From contig PBQX02000024.1 in assembly GCA_002725175.2 (NCBI GenBank), forward strand, positions 1-18,585: 18,585 nt of DNA, written 5' to 3'. This stretch comes from CACKLF01 sp002725175. Its GTDB lineage: Bacteria; Pseudomonadota; Alphaproteobacteria; Rhodobacterales; Rhodobacteraceae. This document shows positions 14,907 through 18,585 of this stretch, in pieces. The notes under the pieces are model-generated. The model had not been told where the DNA came from, made no database searches, and was given only the letters and a program-made list of their open reading frames with translations. The stretch's first letter is position 1. The number at the start of each line of letters is the position of its first letter. A program made the position numbers and the translations under genes.

Positions 14907-15632
14907 TTACTTTTTTCTTTCCTCTGACAAAGCTCTAATTAATCCATGAAGAAACCGAATATCAGATGAATTTAATGGGAGTTTCGAAAATAAATTATGA
15001 AGGTACAATTTTAAGCTTTTTTCCTTATCCTGGGGCCAAAAATACCCCTTTGCATCTAAATTCAATATTAATCGCTTCATAAGCTGATCTATTTCTTCTT
15101 TTGAAGCTGATGAATATATATTTTTTGTTCGACTTAGCGATGACTCACTCTTTGTTCCTTGAAACCATTCATAAGCAAAGAGCATAACACACTGAGATAA
15201 ATTAATTGATGTACAAACATTTGAAGTATTCAGAAAGACAATTTTATCTGCAAAAGCTATATCCTCATTACTTAAACCTGACTGCTCAGGACCAAATAAA
15301 AATCCAACATTTAAACCTTTGTCTAATAAGTTTTTACATTCTGAAATTGATTCACCTAAAGAAATTTCTTTCTTATCCAATTTCCGCTCTCTGGCAGAGG
15401 AAGCAAATACATAATGCATATCTTGACATGCCTCTTGAACACTATCAAAAATAAGTGCGCTGTCCAATACCGATCCAGCTCCTGAAGCTAAAGCTTTTGC
15501 CTTAGGATTCGGCCATCCGTCCCTGGGATTAACTATTCGAAGGTTATCAATACCGAAATTCAGCATCGCCCGTGCGGCAGATCCAATATTCTCACCCATT
15601 TGGGGGCGCACCAAAATAAAAATAGGCTTCAA
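14907..15632 (-). CDS. trmJ: TrmJ-type RNA 2'-O-methyltransferase (SpoU family)
   Basis: A 241-residue SPOUT methyltransferase. The three SpoU motifs are present: NIGSAARAMLNFGI near the start, VGFLFGPEQSGLSNEDI, and SINLSQCVMLFAYEWF near the knot. The order and the start KPIFILVRPQMGENIG match TrmJ, which methylates the 2'-OH at position 32 of certain tRNAs with S-adenosylmethionine. The frame is open to an ATG at 15677, but a TTG at 15632-15630 is the better start: AGGAG stands five bases before it and the family begins at this point. A C-terminal helical part with LNLDAKGYFWPQDKE follows the catalytic domain as usual. It is divergent from icd. Substrate assignment (tRNA versus rRNA) rests on family resemblance. 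Confidence 0.9.
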   Translation of the reverse strand: MKPIFILVRPQMGENIGSAARAMLNFGIDNLRIVNPRDGWPNPKAKALASGAGSVLDSALIFDSVQEACQDMHYVFASSARERKLDKKEISLGESISECKNLLDKGLNVGFLFGPEQSGLSNEDIAFADKIVFLNTSNVCTSINLSQCVMLFAYEWFQGTKSESSLSRTKNIYSSASKEEIDQLMKRLILNLDAKGYFWPQDKEKSLKLYLHNLFSKLPLNSSDIRFLHGLIRALSEERKK

Positions 15633-15823
15633 AATTACTCCTATACTTTCCCTAGCAACCATAATAATTAAGGACAAAAAGTTAGAAAAGCTTAAAAACG
15701 TTTACAATAATTTTCGCCAAACATTAATCAGTTTTATGCGAAATAATCAATTTATAACCTTTATATTTTATAAATACTAATATAAGAGGTGATTAGCTTT
15801 TTTATATAAAACAAGGTCAAATA
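15633..15823. promoter_or_regulatory. trmJ-icd divergent intergenic region
   Basis: About 190 very A+T-rich bases lie between the divergent starts and must contain the promoters of both genes. A perfect 6-base inverted repeat TTTATA-TTT-TATAAA lies at 15760-15774, but such palindromes are expected by chance in this base composition. The icd ribosome site AAGGTC lies about six bases before its ATG. No convincing -35 box was found. Confidence 0.4.
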
Positions 15824-17044
15824 ATGGGAAAAATTAAAGTAGAAAATCCGGTTGTGGAAATAGATGGCGATGAAATGACCCGGATAATATGGGATTATAT
15901 AAAACAAAAATTAATTGTACCTTATTTAGATGTAGACCTTAAATATTTTGACTTAGGAATTGAAGAAAGAGATCGGACAAACGACCAAATAACAATTGAC
16001 GCTGCGGAAGCAATAAAAGAAATAGGGGTCGGTGTTAAATGTGCCACAATTACTCCGGACGAAGCGCGAGTAGATGAATTTAAATTAAAATCGATGTGGA
16101 GGTCTCCTAATGGCACAATACGAAATATCCTTGGAGGAGTGGTATTCAGAGCTCCAATTATTTGCAAAAATGTACCTAGACTTGTCCCAGGCTGGAACAA
16201 GCCAATAGTCATAGGAAGACATGCATACGCTGACCAATATAGGGCGACCGATTTTTTATTTCCTGGAAAGGGCAAGTTATCATTAAAATTTGTAGGAGAT
16301 GATGGAAAGATAATAGAAAAAGAGGTTTTTGAAGCCCCTTCTGCTGGAATTACCATGGCAATGTATAATCTAGACCAGTCTATTATAGACTTTGCAAGAG
16401 CGTCTCTCAATTATGGTCTGAGAATGAATTGGCCAGTTTACTTATCAACAAAAAATACAATTCTTAAAGCCTACGACGGAAGATTTAAAGATCTATTTCA
16501 AAAGGTTTATGAGGAAGAGTTTGAAGAGCAGTTTAAAAAATCAAATATTACTTATGAGCATAGGCTGATTGACGACATGGTTGCTTGCGCATTGAAATGG
16601 GAAGGAGGCTTTGTATGGGCATGCAAAAACTATGATGGCGATGTCCAATCCGACACTTTAGCACAAGGCTTTGGTTCTCTTGGATTGATGACAAGTCAAT
16701 TAATGAGCCCAGATGGCAGCATTGTCGAGGCTGAAGCAGCTCACGGAACTGTTACCCGGCATTATCGTCAATATCAGCAAGGCAAAGAAACTTCTACTAA
16801 TTCAATAGCATCAATATTTGCGTGGACAGGAGGTCTTAAACATAGAGCCAAGCTGGACAAAAATAATGAATTGGCTAAATTCTCTGGAATTTTAGAATCC
16901 ACAGTTATAGATACCGTCGAAGAAGGTTTCATGACAAAGGACCTTGCTCTATTGGTAGGACCTGAACAAAAATGGCTAACAACTACCCAATTTTTAGATA
17001 AGGTTGATCAGCACTTTCAAGTCAATTTATCAAAAGTTACTTAG
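15824..17044 (+). CDS. icd: NADP-dependent isocitrate dehydrogenase (eukaryote-like type)
   Basis: Oxidatively decarboxylates isocitrate to 2-oxoglutarate in the TCA cycle, making NADPH. The 406-residue length and sequence fit the homodimeric type shared by alphaproteobacteria and eukaryotic IDH1/IDH2, not the E. coli type. Segments recognised are VEIDGDEMTRIIWDYIK, the substrate loop KSMWRSPNGTIRNILGGVVF, IGRHAYADQYRATDF, RLIDDMVACALKWEGGFVWA with the metal aspartates, and HGTVTRHYRQYQQGKETSTN, where Arg-His after TVT are the NADP-selecting residues. The ATG at 15824 has AAGGTC upstream. It converges on alaS with a gap of only 7 bases. Confidence 0.97.
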   Translation: MGKIKVENPVVEIDGDEMTRIIWDYIKQKLIVPYLDVDLKYFDLGIEERDRTNDQITIDAAEAIKEIGVGVKCATITPDEARVDEFKLKSMWRSPNGTIRNILGGVVFRAPIICKNVPRLVPGWNKPIVIGRHAYADQYRATDFLFPGKGKLSLKFVGDDGKIIEKEVFEAPSAGITMAMYNLDQSIIDFARASLNYGLRMNWPVYLSTKNTILKAYDGRFKDLFQKVYEEEFEEQFKKSNITYEHRLIDDMVACALKWEGGFVWACKNYDGDVQSDTLAQGFGSLGLMTSQLMSPDGSIVEAEAAHGTVTRHYRQYQQGKETSTNSIASIFAWTGGLKHRAKLDKNNELAKFSGILESTVIDTVEEGFMTKDLALLVGPEQKWLTTTQFLDKVDQHFQVNLSKVT

Positions 17045-17051
17045 AACAAAC

Positions 17052-18585
17052 TTATTTGGAATTGATATATGCTGCAATCTCTTCTAAGGCAGCAGAAATT
17101 CCAGACGGATTAGATCCTCCAGCCTGAGCAAAATCAGCCCTACCACCGCCTCCTTGCCCCCCACACGCCTTGCTTGCCAACCTGGCAATATCTACGGCTG
17201 AAACTCGGTCTTCTAAATCTAAAGTTGCACCAACAGTAATCATAACCTTATTATCAGTTCTTGAAAAAATTATGACTATAGATTTCTTTAGGTTAGATTT
17301 TTTCTTATCAAGCAAAGATCTAATGTCTTTAATTGGTAAATCTTCAACTACTTTACTTAAAAGCTTTATCCCTTTGATTTCAATCGCTTTATCTAAACTT
17401 GAATCTCCAGCTTCCAAATCATGATTTACTGAATTCAACTTAATTTTCAAATTTGATATTTCCTGTTGATTTAACTTTCTTTCAGTTAAAAGGGCATCTA
17501 CTCGGTCTAGTAATTTATCAGATGTAGTCCTTAGATGACCAGAAAGATTTGTCACTATATTCAACATTCCAAGACTATAATCTATCGCCATTTGACCAGT
17601 TAAGGCTTCAATTCTTCTAACTCCACCAGACGAAGCAACTTCAGCAGTAATTATAAAATATCCAATATCTCCTGTATAATTAACGTGAGTTCCGCCACAA
17701 AGTTCAACCGAGTAGGAATTGCCAGAAAAACCTAAGGAAGAATTTTCTCTTTTGCCAATTGAAACAACCCTCACATCATGGTCATATTTTTCTCCAAACA
17801 AAGCCCTAGCGCCCAACTTTTTAGCTTTTTCAAGATCAAGAATATTTGTCTCTACTTTCGAATTTTGCCTAATAAGAGTATTTACTTCATTTTGAATTTT
17901 TTCTATTTCAACACTAGAAACAGGCGCATTGTGAGAGAAGTCAAATCTCAAGCGGTCGCTAGAATTTAACGACCCCCTCTGCTCTACATGCTGCCCTAAA
18001 TTATTCCGAAGTGCTTCGTGTAAGATATGCGTTGCGGAATGATTTGCTCTGATTTTGAATCTATTGGATTCTTCCACTGATAATTTAAGAGTCTGTCCAA
18101 CTGAAATTTCACCTTCTGTCACTGCCACTTCATGAATAACAAAACCTCTAATATTAAAAACATTCTCAACTTTTCCCGTCCCTGTTGAAGATTCAATGAC
18201 CCCTTTGTCTCCAACCTGACCACCAGATTCTCCAAAAAAGGGAGTTTGATTGCAAAGCATTTGAGCAGTTTCGCCTCCCTTAACTTTACTGACTTCAGAT
18301 CCGCTAACATTGAATGACATGATCAATCCCTCACATTGCAATTGATCATACCCAAGAAATTCAGTTTTTTCATTATTCTCAATTATCTTTAACCATGCCT
18401 TGTCTTCAGAAATACTTCCACTTCCAGACCAAGCATTTCTTGCCCGTTCCTTTTGTGCCTTCATTTCAGCTTCATAACCATCCAAATCAACAGTCATATT
18501 CTTTTCTCTTAAAGCATCTTGAGTTAAGTCAAGAGGAAACCCAAATGTATCATATAATTTAAAAGCAATTTTCCCATCAAGGACT
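17052..18585 (-). CDS. alaS: Alanyl-tRNA synthetase, C-terminal part (cut by window edge)
   Basis: The frame stays open to the right edge, giving about 510 residues of a protein that is normally about 880; the catalytic N-terminal domain is outside. The fragment begins in the segment VLDGKIAFKLYDTFGFPLDL, the C-terminal end of the catalytic/tRNA recognition half. The editing domain follows with the zinc-site motifs HSATHILHEAL and ELCGGTHVNYTGDIG, which clear mischarged Ser- and Gly-tRNA(Ala). The C-Ala domain ends with GGQGGGGRADFAQAGG. An ATG at 18497 is internal (MTVDLDGYEAEMKAQ) and not the start. No stop or frameshift interrupts the visible part. Convergent with icd. Confidence 0.97.
   Translation of the reverse strand, partial: VLDGKIAFKLYDTFGFPLDLTQDALREKNMTVDLDGYEAEMKAQKERARNAWSGSGSISEDKAWLKIIENNEKTEFLGYDQLQCEGLIMSFNVSGSEVSKVKGGETAQMLCNQTPFFGESGGQVGDKGVIESSTGTGKVENVFNIRGFVIHEVAVTEGEISVGQTLKLSVEESNRFKIRANHSATHILHEALRNNLGQHVEQRGSLNSSDRLRFDFSHNAPVSSVEIEKIQNEVNTLIRQNSKVETNILDLEKAKKLGARALFGEKYDHDVRVVSIGKRENSSLGFSGNSYSVELCGGTHVNYTGDIGYFIITAEVASSGGVRRIEALTGQMAIDYSLGMLNIVTNLSGHLRTTSDKLLDRVDALLTERKLNQQEISNLKIKLNSVNHDLEAGDSSLDKAIEIKGIKLLSKVVEDLPIKDIRSLLDKKKSNLKKSIVIIFSRTDNKVMITVGATLDLEDRVSAVDIARLASKACGGQGGGGRADFAQAGGSNPSGISAALEEIAAYINSK

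Noticed and set aside
15760..15774. Perfect palindrome TTTATA-TTT-TATAAA as a specific operator
   Set aside because: Only A and T bases are involved, so a chance match in this intergenic DNA is likely; no second copy was seen.
15922..16410. 162-codon minus-strand frame within icd
   Set aside because: It lies entirely opposite conserved icd codons and has no family resemblance.
1..18585. CRISPR array, insertion sequence, integrase, tRNA or rRNA gene
   Set aside because: No regularly spaced repeats, transposase or recombinase motifs, or RNA gene signatures were found on either strand.

Overview
The window is A+T-rich bacterial chromosome, packed with genes that have short gaps, one-base overlaps and few terminators. 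Several features point to an alphaproteobacterium, probably a streamlined aquatic one: red-type (form IC) RuBisCO in the order cbbF-P-A-L-S-X with a divergent cbbR, a COX15-type heme A synthase, a eukaryote-like NADP isocitrate dehydrogenase, an rplM-rpsI pair with an acidic S9 extension next to a PaaI-like thioesterase and an enoyl-CoA hydratase, and an MlaA-type lipoprotein. Genus or family cannot be fixed from this sequence alone.

Layout. Bases 1-390 hold the 3' end of a plus-strand mlaA-like gene. Bases 401-6246 are a minus-strand Calvin-cycle operon, in transcription order cbbF (fructose bisphosphatase), cbbP (phosphoribulokinase), cbbA (class II aldolase), cbbL and cbbS (RuBisCO), cbbX (RuBisCO activase). 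The divergent LysR regulator cbbR starts at 6343 and is followed on the same strand by an acyl-CoA synthetase/AMP ligase. Bases 9065-12390 are a minus-strand run: rplM, rpsI, an unrecognised secreted cysteine-containing protein, two GNAT acetyltransferases and a DMT/EamA permease. A PaaI-family thioesterase (minus) and an ECHDC3-like enoyl-CoA hydratase family gene (plus) diverge near 12.95 kb. COX15 and a TrmJ-type RNA methyltransferase (both minus), icd (plus) and the C-terminal part of alaS (minus, running off the right edge) complete the window.

How the genes fit together. CbbP makes ribulose-1,5-bisphosphate, CbbLS fixes CO2 on it, CbbX removes inhibitory sugar phosphates from the enzyme, and CbbA and CbbF help regenerate the acceptor; CbbR probably switches the operon. 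Transketolase, phosphoglycerate kinase, GAPDH and the other regeneration enzymes are not here and must be shared with central metabolism. The rest is housekeeping (ribosome, tRNA charging, RNA modification, respiration, TCA cycle). Together this suggests a respiring organism able to fix CO2, that is, mixotrophy or chemolithoautotrophy; the electron donor is not visible here.

The most unusual property is in the bases themselves. Ambiguous N calls are frequent from 78 to 8127 and absent from 8128 to 18585. In coding regions most sit at third codon positions or at synonymous first positions of Leu/Arg codons, as expected for collapsed strain polymorphism and not for random sequencing failure. 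I saw no CRISPR array, transposase, integrase, tRNA, rRNA or clearly new system. No stretch over 300 bases lacks a gene.
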